Source of the DNA: Pigoraptor vietnamica
Taxonomy: Eukaryota; Opisthokonta; Filasterea
Length of the DNA: 50,104 nucleotides
Direction: 5' to 3'
NCBI GenBank assembly: GCA_943704525.1
Contig: CALSCQ010000454.1
Coordinates: 1-50,104 of the forward strand
Shown: piece by piece, positions 1 through 11,587 of the stretch
Layout: each line of letters begins with the position of its first letter
How positions within the stretch are numbered: the first letter of the stretch is position 1
Position numbers and translations under genes: made by a program
Notes under the pieces: model-generated
Databases searched by the model: none
Told to the model about the DNA's origin: nothing
The model's input: only the letters and a program-made list of their open reading frames with translations

Positions 1-15
1 TTTATTGGCACACCG

Positions 16-19
<4 letters not shown>

Positions 20-86
<67 letters not shown>

Positions 87-161
87 TGTGTGTGTGTCTG
101 TGTGTGTCTGTGTCTGTGTGTCTGTGTCTGTGTCTGTGTCTGTGTCTGTGTGTGCATGTGG
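20..161 (+). repeat. (GT)n microsatellite
   Basis: Nearly pure GT/TGTC tract in the intron just upstream of the first visible exon of the WD40 gene. It is GU-rich in the sense of transcription. Confidence 0.95.
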
Positions 162-190
162 CCTGACGACTCCATTACCGCGCAACTCAG

Positions 191-3100
191 GCTCATGACC
201 GGGTCGTTTGACCGCGTGGTTAAAATCTGGTCGCCCGACGGCAACCTCATCCAGAAGTTGGACGGCTTCAGGTGTGTTATCCCTTCTGGCTTGTGCAGAG
301 TGGACACGGTGAACGTGTGCGTTGGTGGCACGTGCAGTGGGCCTCCGAAATTGCTTGCTTTATGGCTGTATAAGTGTGTCGTCGGTGCTATTGAACTTTC
401 ACTTCTCATATTTGGCGGTGGCTTCCATTCCCTGCTGCCGGCACTCATTCTTGACCTGTCTCGTTACTCCCGCGCAGCGACACTATTCTGGACATTGTGT
501 TTGTGCCGCCCACACAGACGATGTGGGTCACGTGCAGCAACATCTCGCACCCAGTCGTATACGACCCTCGGACGGGCGCGAACGTGAGTATGGACGACTG
601 CAAGCGACGCGCACCCATGCGCTGACATTGCCCCTCGCGCCATGCTCACATGCCCTTGGGCGTCCACACGCTTCTCGTCGCTTGCAGGTGTCTGATTTCA
701 TCGGCACGTTCAACGACGACCAGGGGGAGGGAACGACACATCTCCGGCAGTTCCGGTTTGTCCCCGAGACGTGCGAGGTGCTTGCAATCACGAACAGGCG
801 CAGCCTTGTTGTGTACAAGTACAACCCCTTCGCGTCCATCACGACGCTTCACGGTCACGAGGACGTCGCGGAGGCCCTCACATACAGTGCGTGTCTGTTC
901 TTTTCGTAATTGCATTGCTTCGACGTTCCTGTTGCATGATACCTGCAATTGCATGCGTTTTCTCAACGACGTGGGCTCGCTCTATGTGTGGCTGCGCAGC
1001 ATCGAAAACGCCACTGCTGATCTTCACGGGGGGCGCGGACGGTATTATATTCAAGTGGGAGCGAGTGCAGCTCAACAACTTTATGTACAGGTGAGCCTTT
1101 CAGACTCGTGTGGCGCCCATTTATTATGCAGGGGGCTCGGTTTTGATGTAGGTCTAACGAATCGAGCATGCGCCCACCCCTTTCTCTCCTTGGCCGTTAC
1201 AAAATCGCACGCATTAACCGTTTGTTCCCAAACTGCGCGTAGTCCCGAGTCCTTCATCTGCGGCGAGGAAGTGCGCGTGCGCATGGAAAAGTCGCCGCCG
1301 CCTTCTCCGACGGGCAGCCCGACGCCCCGCCTGCGCGCGCTCAACAGCCGCCGAAAGAAGCTCCGCATCGACAAGGAAACAGAGCGTGACAGCGACGAAG
1401 ACCGGTCGCCGCCGGGCTCGCCGCGTCGCGCGCATTCGCCCACGCGTGACCCTGCGAAGCGGGGGCAGGGGGAAGACGGTCCCGTGGAGGGGGTGGACGA
1501 CCCCACGCACGCGACGCGCACGGCGATTCTTGCGTGCAAGTACCACGAGGAGCTCGACATTCTGATCGTGGCTTCTGAGGATCACAAAATTTGTGGGTGG
1601 CTGGGCGCGATGGTCAAGTGTTTGCGCGTTATTGTATGGTTGAGATGGTTGCGGTGAACCCCGCCGTAATCGGGTGCACGTTTCTTCCCTTCGTATCGTC
1701 CCGCTCTGACGTGCTGGTGCTTCCTCTTTAGACGTGTGGGGTTACGACGAGTCGTCGATACGCGCCATCAAGGAAGTCATCGCCGATGTGTCGGTCGATG
1801 GTTCTGTGACTGTGGCGAGCAAGTTTGAGTTTCTGCTGAAGCGCGAGGAGGAAGGCGCGTCGACCGAGGGAGGGCGCAGCAGCCCACGGTCCACTATGCC
1901 GCAATCGCGGGACGCGAGGAGCCGCGCAGGGGTGAGTGTGTGTGTGGTGAAATAGTGTATTCTGGACTCATTTTGTGAAGTGGTTTTCTTACCTCCACCG
2001 ATTGCCTTGCGCTTTCGCGTCTCTGCAGGCGACATCTCGCGGCGGCAGGAGCGCGATGGACATTCCCGGGCTTTCCGACGTCCCCGAGATTTACGTCGAC
2101 GCCAACGGGGCGATTACGGGCACGGGTGCGGCGCACGCACGCGCGTCGACGGGTTCTCCCTTGCTCACAGCGAATGGACCGAGCGCGTCGTCACGTGCCT
2201 CGCCAGCGATGCTGATGGCCGGCCTTCTGTCGGGCGAGCACGAGGAAATGGTGTCCAACCGCGTGGCCGGCCTCAGCTGCAAGTTTGCACTGAACGACCA
2301 TAAGGACTCTGTCACGTCGATCGCTACGGTTGACCACGTGGAGGAGGACGGAACGCGCAGGCATTTGCTGGTGGGTTTGCGCGCTTGTAGGAATCGGCGC
2401 CGACTTAATATAACGTTGCGTGCATGTCGTCGTGCGCCTTCTGTGTGTGCGTAACACTATTTTGGCTGTCCGCAGTTGAGCGCATCGTGCGACCGCCGAA
2501 TATGCCTGTGGGACCTCGTGCGGGGCACACTCGTCGAAGTGTTTCGCAACGTCGAAAACGGCATGGGCAAAGAAGAGCTTGCGGCGGACGGCAGCATCTT
2601 GGATCTGTGCTACTCGAAGGACCTGCACATGTTTGCGTACGCGTCGTCCGACCGCCTGGCGTACGTGCGTCGCTTTGCACTGCACGGCGCCGACATGCGC
2701 CTCGAGTATGTGCTCCAGGGGCACGACGCCGAAGTGCTGCAGGTGCGGTGGAACTCGGTGCACCGGCTGTGGATCACGGGCTCGGAGGACAGGACGATGC
2801 GCATTTGGGTACGTGACCCGCCTCAGCGTGTTGTGCGACTGCTTCTCCCCGTGTGCGTTCATGTGCACGTGTGTTGGCGTGTCCGCTGTTCAGTGTCATT
2901 ATCGCCCTATGATTGTTGTGTGATTGCCTTGGCTGGTGTGTGCTTGTTGTACGACTGCGTTGTCGTGTCCAGCACCGGTATGTGACCCAGCACGCATTGC
3001 CCAATCGTGACAGCCCCCCGACGGAATGCCGTGCCTGCGTGTCGTACCCATGCGTGGGCCGGTCAACGCCCTGTGCATGGATGAGCTCAACGGCTGCGTC

Positions 3101-4046
3101 GTGATTGGGTGCCAGGACATGATTCGCGTGTACGACCCTGCGCGGCACGAGGTCGTGCAGACGAACATTGGCCACACGGACTCTGTTCGCTCCATTCTGC
3201 ACATTCCGGAGCGCTCGCAGTATGTGTCGTGCTCGTGGGACCGGACCATACGCGTGTGGAATGCCTACAAGGGCACGGGTGGGTTTGTGCTCGTTGCTTG
3301 CGGTGCGCTGCATACAGGGGCTCGAGGACTCACAACTGTTTCTCGCAGACACGTGGAAGAAGGTTGTGGAGACTCGCGACGGCGAGCGACGCATTGTCGT
3401 CGTGAAGGAACAAGAGGTGAATATTCGGTTGTGCTTGCCTTGCCAATCGCCCGCTTCTGCTGACGATTTTGTGGTCGTTTGCACGTGCAGCGTGAGCCGC
3501 TCTTCAGCGAGACGCATCCGCTTGTTGTGCCCAAGATTCTTACTAAGCCCGGGCTGCTGCGCGACTACCTGCTCAAAGCCGAATATCCGGAGCGCAGCCC
3601 GTCACCGGTATGAGTGCCTCTCGTGTGCGCGCATGCTGTCTGGCCTCGCGTGTGCGCGCATGCTGTCTGGCATGTAACTGACCTGTGTTCGTTTTTCGAA
3701 GGATCCGGACCCTGACTCGGGCGGTGGCCTGGCGCGCGTCCTCAACGACCTCGAAGCGGCCCTCAAGTCAACCGCTGTGAGTGTCACGTGTTCTCCTGTA
3801 ATGTTCAGTGTCGATCTTTGTTAAGAAAATCGACCAAGACTAAAAGTGCCTGCCATCCCTCTGCAACAGGGACCTGGCCCGCGCGCCGTCTTCCTTCCGC
3901 CTGGCCAAACGCGCTATGTGCGCGCGAACAAGCCAAGCAAGGCCGCCAAGACCCTTCGCCTCGAACCGCTTCCCATTCTGAAGCGACGCGGCTCGAAGCC
4001 TCTTGTGACGACTGCCGCGCCGTCGTCCGGATCAGCCGGGCCGTAA
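191..4046 (+). CDS. WD40-repeat protein (5' end outside window)
   Basis: Multi-exon gene read from the first supported exon (acceptor cag at 190) to TAA at 4044-4046. Joined exons give several WD40 blades ending in the usual Trp-Asp-like strand: GSFDRVVKIWSPDG near 200-245, DHKIYVWGYD created by the 1592/1732 junction, SASCDRRICLWDLVRG near 2477-2523, GSEDRTMRIW near 2780-2808 and CSWDRTIRVWNA near 3230-3265. The blades predict a beta-propeller scaffold. A long polar Ser/Pro/Arg-rich insert (about 1290-1510, continued at 1830-2200) separates the first blades from the later ones. The C-terminus (3490-4046) is basic and Pro-rich with no recognised domain. I cannot assign an orthologue; uncharacterised WDR proteins of similar layout exist in many protists. 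The preceding intron holds the GT repeat at the window start. Missing 5' exons are off the left edge. Confidence 0.8.
3622..3672. repeat. Short tandem duplication in an intron
   Basis: A unit of about 27 nt containing GTGCGCGCATGCTGTCTGGC occurs twice in a row within an intron of the WD40 gene. Confidence 0.8.
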
Positions 4047-4774
4047 CTGACCGACGTCGGATCTATGCGCGTGCGCTTCGCGGTTGTCGTGCCTGAGTTT
4101 GCGTTTGTCGTACTATCTTACTTGTGCCCGTCATTTTGTACATTTCACGCGCTGTCTCGTTTAGTGCTTTTGTGTGCGCGCGCTGGAACGTGCCACACGA
4201 ATACAACGAAGCGCTCAACAGGTGTTACGAAATCTTTTGCGAGATCTCGGTAAAATACCGCCATTTTTCTTACGTCACAGTTGCCCTCCGTCATAGTTTT
4301 GCGCGCCCACTTGCGAGCACTTTCAAAAGATTAAAAACGTAGCTCAAAGTTCGCCGCCCTCATCTCCCACCTCGTGCTCCTCATCCTTCTAGCACTCGCG
4401 TTTCTATTCGAGCGTCTTGCACTGTGTTCGACTGCGCGACTCTCTGATACCGATTTTGCGCCCTTTATAGATTTTGTATGTGATGGTGGTGTCCCTCCGT
4501 GCGCTTCGACACAGGCGGGAAGTGACTACGAAGCGCATTTCTCGTGCACGGCGGCTTCCGTGTGTTCGAAAGCGACGGGTGAGTTGTCATGCGCTCATCA
4601 ATGGATGCGGCGTGGTGAAGCGGCCACTGCAAGTCGATGTCATGGCACATGACCCTATCCTCGGCGTGGGCCTCGCTCTTTCTCTCTGATGCGTTCTCAT
4701 TCATTCGTCCCTTTGGCAGTTTAATTTTTCGTGCGATACCACGTCTACCGGGGGCGAGCGCGCGCTCCCGCCGA
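4047..4774. other. Intergenic region between the WD40 and ATF2-like genes
   Basis: No coding exon was recognised. It holds the 3' UTR of the WD40 gene, a 10-bp palindrome at 4240-4249 and presumably the promoter and 5' UTR of the downstream gene. A TTTATAG string lies near 4465. Confidence 0.6.
4240..4249. promoter_or_regulatory. Palindromic motif CGAGATCTCG, candidate promoter element
   Basis: Perfect 10-bp palindrome followed by GTAAAATACCGCC, about 525 bp upstream of the ATF2-like start codon. The same palindrome followed by G-AAA occurs at 23531-23540, with a one-base variant at 23570-23579. The regulatory role is inferred from recurrence only. Confidence 0.35.
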
Positions 4775-5907
4775 ATGGAGGGAATGAACACGCTGGCATC
4801 CGCCGCGGCGGTCGTCCTGTCGCCCAACCCGCTCTCGTGTGCGCACTGTCCGCGCACGTTCCAGACGGCAGAGGAGCGCAATGAACACGCGAAGCTGCAC
4901 ACGGGGCTCACCCCGTTTCCGCTGACGGGTGAGTGACCTTGTGCGGTCGGCATCTGGCTGCCCTGCTACGGAAGTGGGGCCCGCTCTTTTTGCTATGCTT
5001 TAGGTACCTGGAGTTGCTGGTCATAAATAGTATGCCCACTATTGCGTGTTGTGCATGTGTTGTGCGTCGAGTGTGTGTGCGTCGTGTGTCTGTGTGTGTG
5101 TGTGTCTGTGTGTCTGTGTGTGTGTCTGTGCGTCTGTGCGTGTTCTTGGCCGAATAGCTCATATTCCGTATTTCGCTTGACACGGCAGGCCAGCGCACCC
5201 CCGACTTTCAAAAATTTCTGAACGCATGCGCCTCGGCGCTCAACGCGTACGGGACGTCCGCGACGGCCGAACTGCTGCACAAGAGCCCCTTTGAGGAGAG
5301 CTTCATGCGGGACATGCAGAAGCAGCCCGCCGCCCCGCAGCTGTTGCAACAGCACGCGGCGCTCGTCCCGCAGGACCCGAGCGGAGCGACGCCGGGGTTC
5401 GCGTTCACGCTCCGTCGTCCGCCGTCGTTGACCATCCCTTCGGCGTCGCCCGGGGGGCAATCCGTGCCGTCGTCTGCGGCCGTGATGACGCCCGGTGCCC
5501 GGCAGCAGCTGAAAACGCAGCTCACGAGCAAGCGGAAGGCGAGCATCGAGGGCAGCGCGAACGGGCGCGACGCGTCCAACCCCGACAGCAGCATGTCCTC
5601 TGACGAAACGACGCCAAAGGGCCGGAAGCGCGTTCGCACGGATCCGAACCTCAGCACGGACAGCAAGGCGCGCGCGCGCGAGCTGAACCGCGAGGCCGCC
5701 GCGAAATGCCGACAGCGGAAGAAGCAGGTGTTTGAGGAGCTCAAGGCAAAAGCCGAGCGGCTGGAGGCGACGAACGAGGCGATGGCGTCCGAAATGGCGC
5801 AGATGCGAGAGGAACTCACGGCGCTGCGCTCGTTTGCGGTGGAGATTTTCGGCATGGCGCAGCAGCAGCAGCAAGCGCCCAGGGACGGCGCCGATGCCCA
5901 GCAGTAG
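4775..5907 (+). CDS. ATF2: ATF2/ATF7-like C2H2 zinc finger-bZIP transcription factor
   Basis: Two exons, 4775-4928 and 5189-5907, joined in phase (G|GC) across a GT-rich intron, give about 290 aa. Near residues 22-42 is one C2H2 finger, C-x2-C-x12-H-x3-H (CAHCPRTF...EHAKLH). It is followed by RTPDFQKFL and, about 20 residues on, KSPFEESF. This resembles the human ATF2 stretch after its finger (TPTRFL...SPFENEF), the region phosphorylated by JNK/p38. The C-terminus is a bZIP: basic region NREAAAKCR (N-x7-R) then heptads L-L-M-M-L-I. The middle is Ser/Pro-rich and the tail Gln-rich. Predicted role: nuclear, sequence-specific DNA-binding dimer, possibly stress-kinase responsive. The finger spacing (C-x2-C) differs from ATF2 (C-x4-C), so orthology is likely but not certain. 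ATG at 4775 is the first in frame with the finger. Confidence 0.82.
5087..5145 (+). repeat. (GT)n-rich microsatellite in the ATF2-like intron
   Basis: GTGTGTCTGTGTG-type tract in the middle of the intron, GU-rich in the sense of transcription. Confidence 0.85.
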
Positions 5908-6785
5908 CCGCGGTCCGCTGGCAAGAGGGCGCCTGTGAACTGAATTGGCTGCAGGTGGTGTCTTCGGTGCCGGAGAGCGTCCCCGGCTGCTGCGTTGGAG
6001 CTGGAAATCCGTTCCTTTTGCGATTTTCGACCGTGTGCTTATTCCTTGTTTTCTAGTTTGGCGTTGTTGGGTTTTTTTTGTGTTCTATCGTTTCGCTTTT
6101 TTTGCGTTTGCGTTTGCGTGACGCCGTCTCGCTTTGCGTGCGCTGCCGCCAGAACTCCTTCCACGCTCTGTTGTCTTGGTACTCGTGGCTGCATTCTGCG
6201 TCTGTCAATGTTTCCATCGAGTTGAATCAATGAAAGGCGGAGAGTGCTTCCACATTTTGCAATGATGTGTGCATGAGTCGGCGTCGTACACTCGTACGGC
6301 TGCACAAACAGCCCCCAGAGTTATTCAAATACCGTCTGTTAATTGTGGCTGGCAAAAGACACCGCTTTGACAAGGGAAGCACATGGAAGCCCATGTATGT
6401 GTGACCACACCCGAAGTGGTCTCTGATCCACGCTGCCGCGTGACGAGCGGCATCGCCCGCGCAAGCGCTCACAATGGCCAAGCGCACAATTTTAATTGCC
6501 AGCAGTGCCTTTAAAGCAACCGCATGCCCCTCGCTGTGTGCCGCCGTGTCCCCGAACTCGCCTCAAACTTCTGCACATGGGATGGGAATAGGCACCCTCC
6601 CGATGGAGCGGAGCTCCGGCGAAGCTCGCGCCCCAGTCCTGAACTGTAAACCATGACATGGCAATCAAACGGTTAGATAAGCATTTCGTCTCTCCCGAGC
6701 GATTTTCATTTTCCAGAAATAATTATGTACACCGCACGCGCGAAGCTAAGATCTACCACTGCCAACGGCGTTGTCGTGAGGTCCC
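5908..6785. other. Convergent intergenic region (3' ends of ATF2-like and POT1)
   Basis: No gene was recognised. T-rich stretches (6050-6120) fit a 3' UTR of the + gene. The remainder lies downstream of the POT1 stop on the - strand. Confidence 0.6.
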
Positions 6786-7095
6786 TCAGGAGGCGCCTCC
6801 GCCCGAGTCCTCGTCAAGCAACATCGTGTCAAATATCCGATAGCGTCGCTTTGCCGCGCCGTCGTCAGAGACACTCTCCACGTCTGTCGGCTCGTACCAC
6901 TGCACGCAGCAGTCCATCAAGACGCCTGGCTGAACGAGCCGTTGAAGGCGACGGCGGATGAGCGTGCGCGTGCAGCGGTCGACGGAAAGGTCGCCGGCGG
7001 GAATCCCGATGAGAAACACCTCCTGCGGGTGGCGAGTGTGAACAACACAACAACATATGGCTCACAATAAGTTAGCAAGAGGCAAAACATGCTCT

Positions 7096-7126
<31 letters not shown>

Positions 7127-10100
7127 GGACATCGCGTATGCTTTTGAGCTGATTCGACAGGCCAGAAAAGGAGGGACATAAAACACAATTAAAAACCAAA
7201 AAGGTCGAGCAAATAGTCAAGATATAGTCGCAACGTGCCCTTTCAAGATTGCAAAGGCAAACTCACCGCATCCTCGCCATAGACGATGACCTCAATCGAT
7301 GTGCCGCTGTCGTCCTCTGCCGTCAGACCAAAGGCAAACATCCACTTTGGTTCGCCTGCATCGCCGCAGTCCACGCACACGTCGGAACCCTGGAAAAGCC
7401 TGCGCAAACAGTAATAAGTAGACAAACAAAATGCATTGATGATACAAGCACAGGTCAATATCCGTGACAGAGCGAGAGGACGCCGTACTTACTCTCTCCT
7501 GCATACGTTGCACACCAGGCGAGAAAACTCCTTGATCGTAAGTGGCCGATGACCGACAATGGACACGCGACAGCGCGCCCTTCCGCACTGGCGCGCGTCC
7601 GCCACAATGTCGCGCAGCTTTGTAACGGGCTTGTCTTCGTGCAGCGTGCCTGAAACACAGAAATCATCTTAGACTCACCCAAGGCAGCAAACACATGCGC
7701 GTGAACGGATGCACGAGAGGAACCAGTGTAAGAGGCAGTAAATCGAACGAGTCGCTAACTCACGAGTGGCGGAAGCGCTCGACCGCGAGCTCCTCGGAAC
7801 TGTCAGAAGCTCCCTTGCCTGCCGCTGCTTTCGATCGTCCTGTGTCGCAGGCGGCGCCTTCGATCCCTTCGGCGCCGGCGAGAAAATCGGGCTCGCCCCC
7901 ACCTTTGCAGGCCGCGACACAAGCTGCGCTACGTCCTCACGCTGTGACTTCGATCCGTTGGTATGGCCATGCACGGCCTTCGGAGGGCTTGCCGCAGTTG
8001 CAGGTGTGCTGAGAACGGTCGATTGCACCACGGATGGTGCGTGCGGTTGAGCCACAGCCGCAGGGGCCTCCGTGGTCCTGGCTGGCGCTCCATCTCCTGC
8101 AGAGGCGGCGCGTGCGGCAGCTTCCCGCGCGTGCGCGGGGGACGAAGCTTTGCGTGGTGTCGGGGGTCCGTCAGACAAAGAGACATCACTTTCCTCGTCG
8201 TCCACGGGCGCAAGCTGACTCGTCGGCAGCTGCGAGGGAGCCGCGGCTGCGCCTCCTGGACGAGAGAGCAGAGAAAAATTGAAATACAATGTTACGTGAG
8301 AAAGGGCGATCAAGAAACGGTGAGACACACGACATTCGATGCTCAGCTCACCATCGCCGACGTCGTCGTCGTCGGAATCCGCCGGCGCATGCTGCGTGCC
8401 AAACACAACATCGTCCGCAAAGCGCGCCTTCTTCACGACATCGCGCTTTGGACCGCTCGGAGCGCCCTTCCGCTTACCCCCAAAGGCTTGGGTGAGGGGC
8501 TCTGCCGTTCCACCGCCATAGTCTCCGTCACCGCCGTCACTCTCGTCGCTGCTGTCGCCCCCGAAATGCTGCGTGCGAGGCATCACTGCGTCCGCCTGCG
8601 TGGCCGGCATTTGCGCCGGCGCGTTGTTTTCGACAGTGTCCACAGAATCCGGTGTCGCCTCTCGGCCGTTTTTGGGCTGAGATTGTCCGGCAGAAGCCCC
8701 CGCGCCCCTCGCACCGGGACGATGATCCTGCGAGGCTTGGCTGGGCTCCCACGCGACGTCGCCCAGCGCGACGAGGTCATCGACGATGGCACCCGACTCT
8801 TGCAACGCTGTAATGCGCCTGCTCGAAAAAAAATAAAATGCGATAGTCAAATTGGGGGGATTGAGTGTAAGCGTTTGGCCACGATTTTCTCTGTGACAGT
8901 GTGTACGCGGACCAACTGCTCGAGATACGTACTCGTCAACTTCGCGGGCACGCTCGTCGTCGGGCGCGAGTACGCAGATGCCACCAAGACACATCGACTC
9001 GATCTCGAGCGAGCCCGAGCCAGACGGAAGCTGGCGGGCCGCCACGCCGCGCAGCAGAAGAAAACAGCCGGGAACGAGCGAGCGGCACATGTACGGGTGG
9101 CGCTGCACGCACAGGAAATCGACGGCGACGGGCTGGGAGCAGAGAGGGGACGCATCGAAGCGCGGGCTGCGGCAGCGAAGCAGTGAATGAGAAGAGGACC
9201 TACTTATGAGATCCAGACAATACATAAGCGCACCATCTCAATCCCTCGTTTGGTATGGTGCCGTCACAGACGCGGAGCCTGACGTACGGCGGGTCAACAC
9301 CGCTCGAGAGCGAAACGAACTGCGAATAATATGGTAGGTTACAGACGGCGCACGAGAACGGTTCTAATGCCATCAGCTAAAATCTAACGCAAACAACCAA
9401 CGCACGCACATGCGCATTGAGGCACAGCACAATCAAAGCAATCCGGAGACTCACGCGACACACGAGACCGAATTTCTTGTCCGCCTGCGCGTTCGCCAGT
9501 GTGACATTCGGCGGCGCTGCGCCACCTGCTCCGTCCTCAAACAGTGTGTTCATCTGTGTGGCTGCCCAATCGCGCAGGCGCCGAGCATGCTCCATGTCCT
9601 CGGGTGTAATCGTGTGCGCGGACGCGTTGTGACGCGGACCGAGCGAAGGATCGGAGCCCGGTCCAGGGAACGCCACGCACGAGAAGCCCTTCCCGCAGTT
9701 GCCCTGAAGCCAGTCCTTGTACTGGACGACCTGCACAATTGTAACACAATGGGACGATTAAGGGACGAAGGGGATGCGTCCACGAACGACTGCGAGAAAG
9801 TTTAACAATGAGTGCGCGAACAAACAACAACTCACGCGGAGTCTGTGAAAGCGCACGATGTCGCCGACGCAGAGGATTTCCGGAAATGCCTCGATAGCGG
9901 AGCGGAAGAGGTGGCACTTGATGGCGTCGTTGGGATGGGGGACGCTTGGGTCGATGATGTTCACATTCATGCAGCAGTCTGCATGCAAGTACAGGCGTTG
10001 GGTGAGATGTGTGCGATTGTGCGCGCCTGCACACACACAGACACACGCGCGTGTGCCACACATACATCCACACAAACCCGTGCGCAGTCGAAAAGAAAGC

Positions 10101-10441
10101 AACCGCACGCGTGGTCACGTTCACGCACGTACCCGTTCCACGCGTCTTGTAAGGTTGCTGCACGAACGAGACGACGCCGTAGACGTTCATTTCCTTGCCG
10201 GACTCCAGGTCCGCGAGTGGCGTATACTGGTAGTTCGCGCTCGTAATGAGAGGGGGGTAGTGGACGATGGCAGCGGGCTGTTGAGGCGCAGGCGGCGTTT
10301 GCGGGCCATTCTGTGCGGGCGCTGCACCCTGCGGCGGCGTCTGAGTTTGGAGGAAAGTGAGGAAATCGGCAGGGTAGTGTGACTCACAGGCACACACCGA
10401 CACACTGCGACAGGGCGACTCCGACCGACGCACAGGCACAC

Positions 10442-10480
<39 letters not shown>

Positions 10481-11587
10481 AACACACACCTCTGCTCGCG
10501 GTCGCTTGGCGGGAGGCACGAAGGCATCGTCTATCGCACGGCGAATGACAACTGCAGGAATGATTGGCACTTAGAGGAACGGAAAAAATTAAACCGAAGG
10601 CACAAGCGAATCACTTACTGGGAATAGGAGCGTCGTCTGCTCGTGAAACCACCTGTACATTCGAACAACGGTCAACGAGTGCTCGAAGACAGGGACAGGT
10701 AGGACACACACACACACACACATACACGCACACGCACACGCACACACACACACTGACTCTAACCGTACACGAAGTCTCGAGCTCACCTTGAAGTCGCACG
10801 TCTCGTCAGCCAGCAGTTCGCACGGATTCTCATCGGGATCCGCCGTAGCACAAAGGGCGACCTTCGCGTCTCGCACCTCGATATAATCCTAATCGAGAAC
10901 GAACCACTTAAACAAGGCGGCATCGACGACACAGCTGATCGCCTCTGCCCAAGTCACAGCCATCGGCTATGCCACCAACTGAACACTGAGAAAACGTGCG
11001 GTAGACGGCAGCACGCCCGACGAACCACATAACATGACAGCAGACATAACATTCCTCACGGCGCAAGACGCACAACGGCAGCGACGCACCTCCTTGCGAA
11101 GGCGGCCCGTCCACTCCGCCGCAAGCTGGCCCATAAAGACGATGGGGATGAAGCTGCGCGCCTTGTGCCGGAGACTCTTTTCGGCCACATGTGCCAGGCG
11201 ACGAATACAAAAGGTCAAGGCGAAATGACAGGGAGTGTGTGGCATGGGTACGTGGACCGAGTCAGACAACAAGATGCACACGGCATGCCATTGAGGGATA
11301 TCTTGAAACTTGACGCGGAAGGTCAAGTTGTCATCCGACCCCTGCGTTGGCCACACGAGGGCCGCGCGTCCCTGCGTTGCACGAAGCGACATGTCAGGCA
11401 TCGGATGTTGCTTGCCGGGGGACGCGCACGTTTTCACTCGCCGCACACTTATTCACGCCCCGTCCTCTCAATCCTCTTCTCCAACTCTGCCATTAGACGC
11501 ACTCACCTTGACCGAGACTGTTTTCCCCACATCAGCGGCAGTAAGCGACGAGACGCGCACGTGCGCGGGCGCAGCGGCGGCGTCCAT
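6786..11587 (-). CDS. POT1: POT1, telomere single-strand DNA-binding protein, with extra N-terminal OB-like domain
   Basis: Spliced - strand gene from ATG 11587-11585 to TGA 6788-6786. Supported 5' exons are in phase: 11587-11507, 11371-11252, a third ending at 11090, 10888-10787, then short exons carrying PPAKRPRAE (NLS-like). OB1 follows: NYQYTPLADLESGKE, VYGVVSFVQQPYKTRGTD, CHLFRSAIEAFPE, GDIVRFHRLR and VQYKDWLQG, very close to human POT1. Phe, Phe and Tyr matching human F31, F62 and Y89 are kept. OB2 (about 9310-8910) contains PYVRLRVCDGT. An acidic Ser/Pro-rich linker (8830-7750) precedes the C-terminal domain (7650-6786) with CNVC...CVDC, a GTSIEVIVYGEDA strand and RRYRIFDTMLLDED, matching the human C-terminus. 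Role by family: nuclear shelterin subunit on the 3' G-overhang. The first about 190 aa form an additional OB-like module. Whether 11251-11177 is an intron or an in-frame exon is unresolved. Confidence 0.93.
7096..7124. repeat. Poly-C homopolymer in a POT1 intron
   Basis: About 29 consecutive C on the + strand (poly-G in the transcript). The length may be unreliable in the assembly. Confidence 0.9.
10442..10482 (-). repeat. (CA)n microsatellite next to a POT1 5' splice site
   Basis: On the - strand the tract reads GTGTGT and begins almost directly at the donor site following the PPAKRPRAE exon. Confidence 0.9.
10706..10752 (-). repeat. (CA)n microsatellite in a POT1 intron
   Basis: CA-rich on +, GU-rich in the POT1 transcript, shortly after the donor at 10786. 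Confidence 0.9.

Noticed and set aside
24-190. Poly Cys-Val open frame in the GT tract, and similar His-Thr frames elsewhere
   Set aside because: Translation of dinucleotide repeats inside introns.
7096-7124. Poly-C run as a possible functional element
   Set aside because: A homopolymer in an intron; no context for function and its length may be an assembly artefact.
7963-9186. Long + strand open frame of about 400 codons
   Set aside because: It lies antisense to POT1 exons that match the family and has Arg-rich low-complexity composition; it is a GC-driven shadow.
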